Positions 1 to 12,000 of a stretch of DNA of 64,000 nt are shown piece after piece. How positions within the stretch are numbered: the stretch's first letter is position 1; each line of letters starts with the position of its first letter. Position numbers and translations under genes: made by a program. The notes beneath the pieces were generated by a model. It did not search any database. It was not told where the DNA came from and worked only from the letters and a program-made list of their open reading frames with translations. Origin of the DNA: Pomphorhynchus laevis (Eukaryota > Acanthocephala > Palaeacanthocephala > Echinorhynchida > Pomphorhynchidae); assembly GCA_012934845.2 (NCBI GenBank), contig WNNJ02001104.1, positions 1 to 64,000 of the forward strand, read 5' to 3'.

Positions 1-177
1 ATATATTATATTAATTATATTAATATAATATAATATAAGTACAAATAATACTCAACAAACACTAACTAACGAATCTTGCATTTTCTCTACTGGTAAGTGT
101 TGGTTGGCTTTTATAAAGAAAAAATTCTATAAATTTAGTTTTAGGTCTCGGGTAATATTTAATTACATTTTAATTTT

Positions 178-207
178 AAAGTTTGCTTTTAATTAAAAGC
201 AAACTTT
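178..207. repeat. 30-bp perfect palindrome
   Basis: The 15-base arm AAAGTTTGCTTTTAA is followed directly by its exact reverse complement. It sits in AT-rich DNA just before the minisatellite. No gene was seen in bases 1-235. Confidence 0.8.
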
Positions 208-235
208 TTATGCCTCTCGGCTCTGGGGTGAATAA

Positions 236-1000
236 TGAGTTCATTATTTGTTGAGTTCGTTGTTTGTTGAGTTCATTATTTGTTGAGTTCGTTGTTTGTT
301 GAGTTCGTTGTTTGTTGAGTTCGTTGTTTGTTGAGTTCGTTGTTTGTTGAGTTCGTTGTTTGTTGAGTTCGTTGTTTGTTGAGTTCGTTGTTTGTTGAGT
401 TCGTTGTTTGTTGAGTTCGTTGTTTGTTGAGTTCGTTGTTTGTTGAGTTCGTTGTTTGTTGAGTTCGTTGTTTGTTGAGTTCGTTGTTTGTTGAGTTCGT
501 TGTTTGTTGAGTTCGTTGTTTGTTGAGTTCGTTGTTTGTTGAGTTCGTTGTTTGTTGAGTTCGTTGTTTGTTGAGTTCGTTGTTTGTTGAGTTCGTTGTT
601 TGTTGAGTTCGTTGTTTGTTGAGTTCGTTGTTTGTTGAGTTCGTTGTTTGTTGAGTTCGTTGTTTGTTGAGTTCGTTGTTTGTTGAGTTCGTTGTTTGTT
701 GAGTTCGTTGTTTGTTGAGTTCGTTGTTTGTTGAGTTCGTTGTTTGTTGAGTTCGTTGTTTGTTGAGTTCGTTGTTTGTTGAGTTCGTTGTTTGTTGAGT
801 TCGTTGTTTGTTGAGTTCGTTGTTTGTTGAGTTCGTTGTTTGTTGAGTTCGTTGTTTGTTGAGTTCGTTGTTTGTTGAGTTCGTTGTTTGTTGAGTTCGT
901 TGTTTGTTGAGTTCGTTGTTTGTTGAGTTCGTTGTTTGTTGAGTTCGTTGTTTGTTGAGTTCGTTGTTTGTTGAGTTCGTTGTTTGTTGAGTTCGTTGAT
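236..1000. repeat. 16-bp minisatellite, about 48 copies
   Basis: The unit GAGTTCGTTGTTTGTT repeats almost without change for 765 bp. Two early units carry the variant GAGTTCATTATTTGTT. The high uniformity means recent expansion or homogenisation. The long open frame on the minus strand is a by-product: a 16-base unit with no stop in any phase stays open in every frame, and it encodes only a cycling low-complexity peptide. Confidence 0.97.
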
Positions 1001-1310
1001 TATAGTGTTCGTTAGTATTCAATAGATTTCGATGGTTGTAGAGTGGTAGAATTCGGTAGAGCTCGTTGAATTGTATTGTTCGACAGAATTCAATAGAGTT
1101 CGATAGTTGAAGAGTTTTGTAAAATTCCTTAATGTTTGTTAGAATTATATATATTTCGTTGGTTGTATAGTTCGGTAGAATTCGGTAGAGTTCGTTGAAT
1201 TGTATTGTTCGGTAGAATTCAATATAGTTCGTTAGTGTTAGATTTTGGTAGAATTCGGTTGAGTTCATTGGCTGTAGATTTCGATAGAGTTCAGTAAAAT
1301 TCCTACTATG
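1001..1310. repeat. Degenerate border of the minisatellite
   Basis: This stretch is made of diverged words such as GAATTCGGTAGAGTTCGTT and GTTGAATTGTATTGTTCGG, repeated with a spacing of roughly 100-130 bp. They share the GAGTTCGTT core with the adjacent array, so this is probably an older, decayed part of the same satellite. Confidence 0.75.
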
Positions 1311-2420
1311 TTCTTAAGAAGTCAGTGATATCATTTAAGCATGCTAATCCCCGCTTAGGGTTAAGGATATGCTTAACTTGAACATGCCTAGCGTAGTAGT
1401 ACCTAAAATCGATATATATTTATTCTAACGTTGTCTTCATAGATAAATACTGAAAGTTTAACTTTACGTTATATGGGTATAAATTCATATTATTTATATT
1501 AAATAAACCTTATACATATCCAATGTGTTACATAATTAAATCATTACATTTGCTTAATATCAAATTTTCCATAGAAAATTTTTTAATAGGATCTTGAATT
1601 TTTTCAAATTATTTTATCAATTATAATTCGTATTTATAAAATTATTCGTCAACTACGCGTTTAATCAAAATAAATTTCTGATTATCATCAATGTATTAAA
1701 TATAATAATAATTTAAAAATGAATTTCTGAAAATATATAAAGATATATTAAAAATATGTATTTGCATTATATCTACCTCAATTAATTTTAAATTAGTAAT
1801 TTGTTAATAATTATTAAATAGTTAATCTGGACATATACTCGATATGTCTAGATTAGTGCAGGGACTTGCAACTTGAAAACTTTGTGGCCATATTTTCATC
1901 CTGTCTCTTACTTGAGGTGATGAATTGAGTAAACTTGACTATCTGTATACAACAATTTTGAATTCTAGTGACAGGTCAGATCCTGCGCGCGCCCGGTGGT
2001 TGCCTATATATGGTGTAGAAATTATAATTTCGTGTTTATTATAAATATATTGAAACAGTTTAAAGACTTGTTATTTCAACGATTTTGTGATTTTAAAAGC
2101 TAATGACATGATTATTATCATTTTATAAAAACGCATCCGCTACTAATCACAACAACGACATCTTTAATAGCAAGTCACGGTTTTGATTTTTTATAATACA
2201 CGTAACGATTTGGATTTTCAATATCACAAAAATTTCATTCTTGATATCACTTAATTTTTTAAATCAATATCATTTGATACAGCTACTCTCTCGACTCAGC
2301 TTTATGCGTGAATTAACGAGTTTGCATAAATTACCATATTGACATGGGTTTTAAATAAAATCCTGATGCTTTATCTTATAATTCAGTATAACTTATAGTA
2401 TAACTAAATCTATAATTTAG
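1311..2420. other. AT-rich non-coding DNA, probably RPS5 intron or flank
   Basis: No open frame, exon or clear repeat was seen. Because the RPS5 exon at 2421 starts inside the protein, at least part of this stretch should be intron. I looked for the preceding RPS5 exon, which should end in the LTGE motif at phase 0, and did not find it. Confidence 0.5.
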
Positions 2421-3426
2421 AATCCAATTCAAGTTCTAGTTAATGCGGTAAGGAACAGCGGCCCGTGTGAAGACTCTACGCGAATTGGAAGAGCTGGAAC
2501 AGTTCGCAGACAAGCCGTTGATGTTAGTCCTCTAAGAAGAGTTAATCAGGCTTTATATCTACTCTGTAAAGGTATTAATAAGTTCTTTGTTTAAATTAAA
2601 ACGTAATTCATATTGATTGCATAATTTGAAATTACATTATTAAAATGTAATTTAATCTGTTAAATCACGTTTTTTTATAAAAAGTCGTAAATCATTCAAA
2701 GAGGGCTTTACACCTTTTTTCAAAGATTTAATTTGATTTTGCTGTTTTAGCAAACACAAGTTTATTCATGAGAAATACACGGCAGTTAGGTTATTTTAAT
2801 AACTATAATGCACGTCAGATATGGTTATTTTAATATTGCGTCAATAGCAACATACAGTTCCTGAACCATTAAAATGAACAATTTCTGAATAACCTGATTT
2901 AATCAGTAAAATTCTTATTATTGGTATTTGAATTTGCTTTTTTAAAATCATAAAACTGATATTTTCCGCTTATAAAGTGTATATTCCACAGAGGACGACA
3001 ATCAAGCAACTCTTATCCATAATTTTATTTAGATCTTTAAAAATCTGGATTGATTTTCTCAAATTTGTTTTGCTATTGAAACTGTTGTAAAAACAGTTTT
3101 CTATCGTCTAGATAGTTACTCTAGATAGTTTTTAATTTTACAAATTAAAACGTTCAAATTTGAGTTCAAATTTAATGAACGTTTCTTAATTGTTCAAAAA
3201 TGTAATTGACTTTGCCGTGTTTCGATAGGTGCACGTGAGTCATCCTTTAGAAATATAAAGACAATCGCTGAATGCTTAGCTGATGAACTCATCAACGCGG
3301 CAAAGGTTGTATCTTTCATTGTATGATATTAAAATAAATCGTTGTATTTTTCAATAGGGATCATCCAATTCATACGCAATTAAGAAGAAGGATGAACTAG
3401 AACGTGTAGCAAAATCTAACAGATAA
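2421..3426 (+). CDS. RPS5: 40S ribosomal protein S5 (uS7), last three exons
   Basis: Exons 2421-2571, 3229-3305 and 3358-3426 join in phase across GT-AG introns of 657 and 52 bp and encode the C-terminal half of eukaryotic uS7. Recognisable segments are [68 protein letters not shown] and the end [20 protein letters not shown], followed by R and TAA. uS7 sits in the head of the small ribosomal subunit and helps form the mRNA exit and E-site region. Only about 98 of roughly 200 residues are present; the 5' exons are not visible in 1-2420 and probably lie upstream of the window. The match to the conserved family is near full length over these exons and phases agree at both joints, so a working gene is likely. 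An intact ribosomal protein gene marks the strand and gives a reliable sample of local splice sites. Confidence 0.96.
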
Positions 3427-4029
3427 ACTTATTGACTTAAAAAATATGAAAAAATATTATTTTCGATCTTTCTCGTGATGTTTCAATTTAGTTATATCAA
3501 TATCATTTTATATAATAATTCCATAATCTAAACTGGGAACAAAAACAAATCACATACTCGGTGATTTTAATCGTCGATGCGAGCTTTCTAAATCAATTAA
3601 TAACATGATAAGTTATAAAATATATGAAATTATAAATTATAATTTATAATTTAAACTCAGTTTTTTCTTCACGTAGACTCATTTACCTGATATGATTAAT
3701 TGATTAGAATACATCTATCAATTTTTAATTTTTTGTTGAAAAAGTATTTTAAAAACATTTTACACACATATTTTTAGTAAAATTTTTATTAGTAATTTTA
3801 TTTTTATTATTAAAATAAGCTGATGTTTTATATTCAAATTTTGCATTTTTAAATCGTTTTTATTAACATTTAGTTTTGACTAATTCATATTTAATTCTAT
3901 CATTTTTACTTTATCTATACAAAACGTTCTAAATTTAGTCTTATTGAAAACTCTGTTAGTGAATTTATGTGAGAATATCAATTGTATAATTATAATTGTA
4001 ATCGTTATAATTGTATAACACGCTACTTT
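3427..4029. other. AT-rich intergenic DNA
   Basis: This is the RPS5 3' flank. No gene and no strong polyadenylation signal were identified. It consists mostly of short A/T runs. Confidence 0.5.
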
Positions 4030-4400
4030 ATTATCTAATTTCATCCGAGGAAATGCGTCATTAGCATGTATTTGGTCCTGCTGCTATGTTTAGTGTACGA
4101 ATAGGTGTCGAATCCTGATAACATAGCAATTCCTTCTAATGACCTATAATCCTTATTGTGATACATCGTCTATTATTTATTAGTCAATTTATAAACATTG
4201 ACTTTTGTTTTAAATTTCAATTTTAAATTTTAACTTGATATAAGTTGTATAAAGTATTATATAACAATCATTTATTATTTATAATTATTTCCTATTTAAT
4301 TATTTATTATTTATCAGTATATTTTATTTATAAATAATTTAATATACGTAGATTCAGTTACCTAATCTGGTCTACCTGATCTAATTTATTAAAATCATTA
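4030..4400 (+). repeat. Solo PLE terminal repeat (pLTR-like), copy 1
   Basis: It carries the blocks common to the family: a short hairpin (AAATGCGT/CATGTATTT, partly decayed), a 9-bp stem TGCTATGTT/AACATAGCA, then TTATTTATTAGTCAATTTAT, TTAACTTGATATAA and the terminal CGTAGATTCAGTTA. The same repeat flanks the PLE at 44282-46265, which is why it is called a PLE terminal repeat here. Confidence 0.75.
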
Positions 4401-5840
4401 CTGCAATTATATTATTCATTATTCATCGATATATGTATTGAATATGAGTGAACCGGCTTAAATTGATATATAATAATATGTTATTCAAAACGTTTCGCCG
4501 TAATTAGCTTCTTCAATAGTATTTGAAAATATCAAATATCAATGGGCACGGTTTTAAATAATTGATTTTGAAGAATATTGACCAAACACTCGCATTCGAA
4601 CAATTATGGGTGTTTCAAGTTGTCAGCTTGAGTAATGCTAGTATCAATCAAGCGTATGCTCTATATTTAGCAAAATGATATGTGATTTCGCTGTTTTAAA
4701 AATGAATTTAGGTATTGAAAACATTTAGCCAACAATGTAGAAAATAAAGCTGATCCAAGCAAATATCGATTGCTAATGATAGTTAAATAATTGCGATATT
4801 AAAAAACATATGTTGATCCATTTTTGAATTTGGAATTTTGAAGCATGATCGATAAAACACTAATCTATTTTTACATTTTGCTAGTTGCTGCTAGCATCAT
4901 TTGAGACAAAGCATTTAAAAAGTAAGAAATGATGTGATGTTATTGTACGCTCGTTGCAAAAATTTTAATCTCAAGTTAGAAATCCTAACAGTCTTATAAC
5001 AGTCTAAAAGATATTTAATTTCTACCGCATTCGTTATAAAGATGTATATTTGGAATATTATGCAATCCCGTATTCTACTGAAATTTGATAAATACTACTA
5101 GGTATTTGACAACTATTTCTTTGAATGATATTTTATAAATGGATTATTTAATTAGATATTTAATAATTAATATTAAATTATCGATAATATATATTATAAC
5201 ATGCGCAGTTAATTGTCTATTAAATTATGTCCAATTAAAATAATAATTTGAGTGGATAACTGATAATGACTTTTTTGTCGTCAGTTCGTTCTAGATAAAT
5301 TAAACGAATTAAGATCGGCGTTAAAAATATTATCTTTCTTTGTGCATTAACATGTGAACTAAATTTACATAATGACCAACATGGTAAAAATATATTTAAT
5401 TATTAAATAATTAAATTAAATATTATTTGATATAATATTTAATTTGAAAAAATATAATAAAAAATATATGAAAAAAATTAATATAAAAAATTATTTATTT
5501 TTTATTATAATATTATAATTAAATATTATTTTATTAAAGATTAATAAATATTGATTTATATGATATTCATTATATTTAAACAATTAATTTTCAATTTTAC
5601 AATATATTTAATATTATGTATTCATCACATTAAATAAATTATTTTAAATTACTATCAATTTGTAAATCATTTTTAGTATATATATGCAATTTATTTGTAG
5701 CTTTTCGTTTGAACTAAATTTGCTAGCTCCTGCTAGCATCATAATAGACAAAACTTTAAAAAAGTAAGAAATGCTGTGATGTTATTGCATGCACGCTGCA
5801 AAAATATTAATCTCAAGTCAAGAAATCTTAACAGTATTTT
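4401..5840. other. Intergenic DNA with a 125-bp direct repeat and hammerhead-derived pieces
   Basis: Segments near 4870-4985 and 5715-5840 are about 80% alike. Both start with a decayed hammerhead stem (CTAGC...GCTAG, read on the minus strand) and continue through AAGTAAGAAATG, TGTGATGTTATTG and AATCTCAAGT. The rest is very AT-rich; nothing coding was seen. Confidence 0.65.
4488..4519 (-). ncRNA. Hammerhead-like ribozyme remnant
   Basis: On the minus strand the order is TTGAAGA (consensus CUGANGA, one change), a short stem GCT/GGC around AATTAC, then GAAAC. It matches the hammerhead core order CUGANGA, stem II, GAAA. One core base is changed, so it is probably inactive. Hammerheads are an established feature of PLEs. 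Confidence 0.45.
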
Positions 5841-6091
5841 CGAGCTCTCGCTCTTCCGTGCAAACATTCACACACAAAAATTGCAGAATCTATTTTGCAA
5901 TTTTTGCTATAAATAAATTAAAAGGTTGGTTTACTCTGTTCTACAATTTACTAACTTATATATAACTATTCACTAAAAGAGTTTTCACCAAGACATTCAG
6001 TCTAAATTTTGAACGTTTTGATAATTTGTACAGAGAAGGTTAAATCTGTTTTAAATTTATTGAATAACCCGCCTCTTCACTTATGTGACCT

Positions 6092-9000
6092 TTATGTTGT
6101 TAGAAATATTAAAATAATACATATAACAATTGTAGCAACAACGTATCTACTTGTAATTCGATGGCTGATCGATGGTTTGAATAAAAGCCCAATTTGAGAA
6201 AGCAGAGATCGATAATGTTTATTTACTTTTCCAAGCTGCAGAGAGTCATCTGCTTTTTCGTATTTCAAATTTTTAAGGCTAACATTGAAGAGTGTACCAA
6301 ATTGTTCAAACTCAAACACCAACGGGTATTGAAGCATCAGCTGATAAGCTGGAGCTGCGTACTTATTAAGTTGATGTTCGCTTGCATTCCGGCTTTCGAT
6401 CAATTGTTGATTTTTATTCGGGGTATCAGTTGTTGACTTCATTATCGATGAAAATTCGAAGTCGTTTTGTAGAAAACTGCTATATCGAATCAAAGGATGC
6501 ATTAGCTCGTGCATTTCCTTTGTGGGGTTTATTGATGCGTAACAGATGTTTGTATTTGAACGCCGTTGAAGATGTGCATCAGGTACAGGACTTAAAGGCC
6601 ATATGCAAGAACTATAGTACAGTAAAGGATGCTTGTGATTAAAAGACGAAAACATGCACTTAATGTAGAGAATTCGCCCTTTGATATTTTCACTCGTCCG
6701 ATAGAGACCGGTCATCGGTATAGACCAATTTGATTGACACATATATGAATTGAGCAGGGGGTGTTCTTTACCTTAAATTACAATTATGAGAAAGTAGCAT
6801 ATTTAAACAAGTATTTATACACTTTTATATAATTAAAATTTTTGGATTTATGAATTTCTTGTATTTTATCTTTTCATTTTATCAATCAAGCATATGTGAA
6901 GTATTGCATTGGCAGGTTTACAATTGTTTCCTCAATTAAAATAAAAAGTTTTGCTATTATTTAATTAAAATAATATTATTTAATGTATTAAAATAATCGA
7001 AAATAATATATAATATTCGATAACAATACTATAATATAAGTTACCTTCATGAGTATTCAATGTAATGTCGTTAGGATTGACATCAGGACAGCGTTGATCA
7101 GAGATAAGGTTACTATTTGAGCCACAAATGCATATGTAACGGATTGATGATATTCGTCTGCAATAGCCAGATTCCCCACAAGGACTATCCAAACATGGGT
7201 CATTTATGAATTGGCAATACGGGCCGTCTGTACCCGGCTGGCAGTCGCATTGAAATGACTTTATTGATAATTTTGAATATTCTGGATTTTCTACAGGTCT
7301 GCATCTTCCACCATTTAAGCACGGGTTAGGCATACATTCAAAATATTTGGTGCGCACGGCAGCTTGATTAATGTGCTGGCAACTTCGTGATGATGACATC
7401 CATCGTTGTGATTTGGGGCATTGTCTCATATTTATTATTCCTTTGTCGAAGCATAATGCGAAATAAGTCCGGTCCCATAGAATTTCGACTGTATCTCCTT
7501 TAATTCTATTTAGGCATGGGTTTTTCACTGGATTTCTACATGGTCCTTTATCGATGAAATTGTTGGGGCACTTACAATAGAATAAATTAAGTTCCTGTCG
7601 ACAAAAAACAAGTTTAGGTTTTACTATTGAAATTTTAAATGAAAGATTAATGTTGTACTTTAATGACATTTATACGACATTTCACATAGATCTACACTAT
7701 ATATACATTATGCAGTAACTCCGATAATATATACATATATATATAATATATATATATATATATAAATCAAATTTACTTTATTGTTAGTTACATCGTCTAA
7801 AACATCAACGTTTTCATAAACGTTCAACTGATACAACGTCTGTTATTTATTAGTCAATTCATAAAAATGACGTTTATCTTAAATTTAAATTTTAACTTGA
7901 TATAAAAAATCATATAACAGTTATTTATTTTATTATTTAATTATTAAATTTTGATTTAGCATTATTATGTTTTGTTTATCTTATAATTATATTAAATACA
8001 TAGATTCAGTTAGCTGATTTGATTTATTCTAATACGTTGTATTAGAACAAGTATTTATTCTAATACGTTGTATTGATTTATGGATGGATAATAAATAATA
8101 TACTTTGTATTAGAATAAGATACTAGATAGTTTTATCAGAGGAAATACGTCCTTAACACGTATTTGGCCCCGCTGCTATGTTGGGTAGAGGAGTTAGGGG
8201 CCGAAACCTGATAGCATAGAAGTTCCTCCTGATGACCTCTAATACTTATTCTGATACAACGTCTGTTATTTATTAGTCAATTCATAAAAATGACTTTTAT
8301 TTTAAATTTCAATTTTTTTATTTTAACTTGATTTAAATTATAGAAAATCTAAAAACAATTATTTATTTTATTATTTAATTATTAAATTTTGATTTAGCAT
8401 TATTATGTTTTGTTTAGTTTATAATTATATTAAATACGTAGACTCAGTTAACTGATTTGATTCTCATAAACGTTCATCAATAAACTACTGACGGTTTTGC
8501 CTTAAAATTGTTGTTCGCGAGCACATATTTTCAACTGTAGCATTTTCTTAAACATTTCTTATCAGTAAATTTCTTATCATTGATTTAAATATAAATCAAT
8601 GTTGTTGCAGATGGAAACTGGTTTCGATCAACGAACTACAGAATCCATGTCACTTCTATACTTCGCACTGCTGACGATCACTTTAGCATCAAAATGATGG
8701 AGTACTCGTCAATGCTCATAAGTAGAATGAAGTACCCAATGGTCGTTTCTGTTGTCTGTTTGACATTAAGAGAAAGAATTTCGGACACCAAAGATCACCA
8801 AATTATTTATTACAACGTTTCAACCCTCTCGCGGTCCTCATTGGAAAAGTTATAAGAAAAGTTATATGAAAAGTTATAAGTGTTCAAGTTAATTACAATC
8901 AATTTGACCTTAGGAAGACCTCTAGAGGGTTGAAACGTTGTCACAAATAATGTGGTTATCTTTGTCAGAAGATCCCACCTGAGGGCTATACTAGATTACC

Positions 9001-12000
9001 ATATAATCAAGGAGTGTGTTATCAAGGAGTAAGTAAAAACTTCCTTGATAACAAACTACTTACAATTATCTGACGAAGGCTTCAGCCGAAACGTAACACC
9101 AGTTAACACAGTTAAGTGGTGTTAACACAGTTAACTGGTGTAAAGAATTAACACCAGTTAATTCTTTAATATTAATATATGAACGAATACAATAAGTATA
9201 CTGGTCGTCGGTGTCAATTATTACTATAATTTATTTGGTAAAATTATGGCAGGTCACAATTGCAAAACAGAACAATAATTTTTTTAATTATTAAAATGCA
9301 TTAAAATATATAAATAAAATTTCAATAATTATATCGTTGATATGAACGTGTCCAATTTGGAACGAATTTAACTGTAATTAAAATATGTTCAACTTTGAAC
9401 GTATTAGGAAAGTAATAGATCAGAGCTAAAGACTGAGACTTATTTATATTTTTAAAAAGGCTTATAAAGTAGTTTTAGTATTTAGGTTTTGACATTTATT
9501 TTATGATTTATTTTTTTTAATTTATTCATTGAATAAATTTGATATTATATTGTGTAATACGAATATCACACGTTTAAATTAATTAGCTATCATTTAGATG
9601 GCAAAATACCAAAGGCTGCACTTTAGACATTTATTTTTTGAACGATAAAAACAACATTTAACTTAATCATGACTAGCTTCATCATTTATTAAATAAATGT
9701 TATAAAAAAATAAATGTTAGTGTCATTTATTTTAAAAATATAAATGTTAATAGATATCTAGACCTGGATTTAAGACTTGGATTTTATGAAACGAATGATT
9801 CATTAACAAATAAGATGTTATTAAAATTGTAATTCACAATTTACAAGTTTGTTGAGATCAAAAGTATAGCTTACACCTCGAATGCACGGAAATTGTTTAC
9901 AAGGATGCTTTGAACATGGATCAACTTCAACATTACACGATTTTCCAGTAAATCCTGGAAAACAGTTACATTTTCCTGATTTATCTTCACATTTTCCTTT
10001 TACACAGGGATTCGTTAATTCTGTATTGTTACTGCCTTTAATCTGATGTTTGCATTGTTCGATATTTTCTACTGAATTTGGAAAAATTAATGATAATTTC
10101 AATTATAGGTTAGAGTAAAATATTACTTTGTATTACATGACTACTAACGCATCGATTCGTGGTTGAGTCATAGTGTTGATTTTTCCCACACTGTTTTGGT
10201 ATCATTTGGCGTCCCAAGCATGCAATATATTTGTTTAAGCCATTCGGATCCCGGTAAGTTGTGTACGGTACCGATGTCCAACTTAATGACGTCGTAGCAC
10301 AAGGATTTTGCCAATCTATTATTAAGATAATTAAAACTTAAAAATTGGAAATCTGTTTATATTTAAAGACATTTTTTTACTTTTATGAGTAAGAAAACTT
10401 AATTTAAAAAATTAAGTGTCTAAAAAATTAATCGATCAATTAAATTCTAAGTTTGATTTGGTATCGATTATATAGCAGCTTGTATTTTATATTACAAAGA
10501 TTGTATATAACTTTTGGATGATCTTGAAATTGTTTCAATTCCTTTATTCAATAAATCTTATATTTAATTTAATTAAAAATTACATATTTTTATGGATTAG
10601 TAATATATTGACCGCATTAAATAGTTTTCTATTTAAATTTATTTTATAGTAAAATTTAATATTTAATGCTATGATTTATTTTAATTGAGATTAAATTTAT
10701 TTTAATTTATTTTATGATTTATTTAATTATTTTTAATTTTTGATCTAAGAAATTCAAATGGGGTTTTTTGTTTTGGTCAAATGGTGAGCTACAAAGTGTT
10801 GATAGTATTTAACATAATCAAATATGTTAATTTTGTTTTATAAATCTTTTGTTTTTGCAATTGGACGCAAAGTAATCATTAAAACAATTTGTAATATTTT
10901 GATTTGTAGACTTGGATTACCACGTCATTGATACAAGAAATGCAATGACAAAAGCGGAATTATATATACTTTTTATTTGAATCAATAACCTTGCCAAACT
11001 ATCGTTATATGACGCCATTCGTTTCTTAAGGCTAAAGCCATATAGTTTGATAGTGGTAATTGTATACCAAGTTCTTACAATCCTACATTAAACATAAAAC
11101 CAATAAAATTTAAATTCCTACAAATATAAATTCATTCTCATCATTACCACGTGTTATTTTCTTCACCTAAAGAAAATCACTTTTAACCAGCACACTCGTT
11201 TCCAAAAACCTCGCCAAACTATAGTTACATAAGATCATTCGTTTCTTAAGGTCAAAGCCGTAGAGTTTCGTCGTGGTGATTTTCTATCCCGCTCCGACAA
11301 ACATAAAACTGCAAATCAATATAATTCACAAATTCCAACAAATATTTGGTCGTCCTTCTCGCTACATGGTCTTTTCGATTTCACCTTAAAAAAATGTATG
11401 CAAAATTCTAATCAGCACATTCGCTTTCAAAAACCTCGCAAAGCTACCGTTTCATCGAACCTAGAATAATGTTAGAGCCAATGAAAATATACGCCCTTCT
11501 TGCCGAATGGCTAGATTTATATACTCACAACTTCCTACCAATTTATTTGTATAAATGGCGATACAATTAAAAAGATACTCGCGTTTTAAACAAAAACGCA
11601 CTCAACCCCATGCCTTGACCATTATATATCCACTCTTTTGATTATTTATACGAACCCTGCCTACCTTTAACATTACCATTCCAGCAACACATTATGCAGT
11701 ACACCACCAAATTCAGGCTGGTCGACTAGATATCCTTGCAGCATTGAAATTTATTCGACCAATATTTATTTATGCTATATCACAAAACTCAAAAAGCCAT
11801 GTTATCGGTTGAGCTCACCTACACGCTTACTACGTAAAACTTTGCCCCATCTTTTTTACGTGTCATGATCGTTCGAGTCTCCGTCGTTGCTGATGTTATA
11901 ACAAACCAGCCTCTTCTATTCTCCATTTTAATTTCCTCGTACTTTTCGTCTCTAATCAAAATAAATTCTTCACCTCTTGACACCACAGTCACTGCACTTG

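Noticed and set aside
276-1268. 330-codon open frame on the minus strand
   Set aside because: It is the minisatellite translated. The 16-base unit has no stop in any phase, so openness is automatic.
6009-6642. Three plus-strand frames over 6009-6642
   Set aside because: They are shadows of the last exon of the EGF gene, which has phase-consistent exons upstream.
8143-8230. PLE terminal repeat as an HDV-like or hammerhead ribozyme
   Set aside because: The order of pairings recalls an HDV double pseudoknot, but there is no P4 or L3/P1.1 pairing, and CUGANGA and GAAA are not in hammerhead order; the pseudoknot is not kept in all copies.
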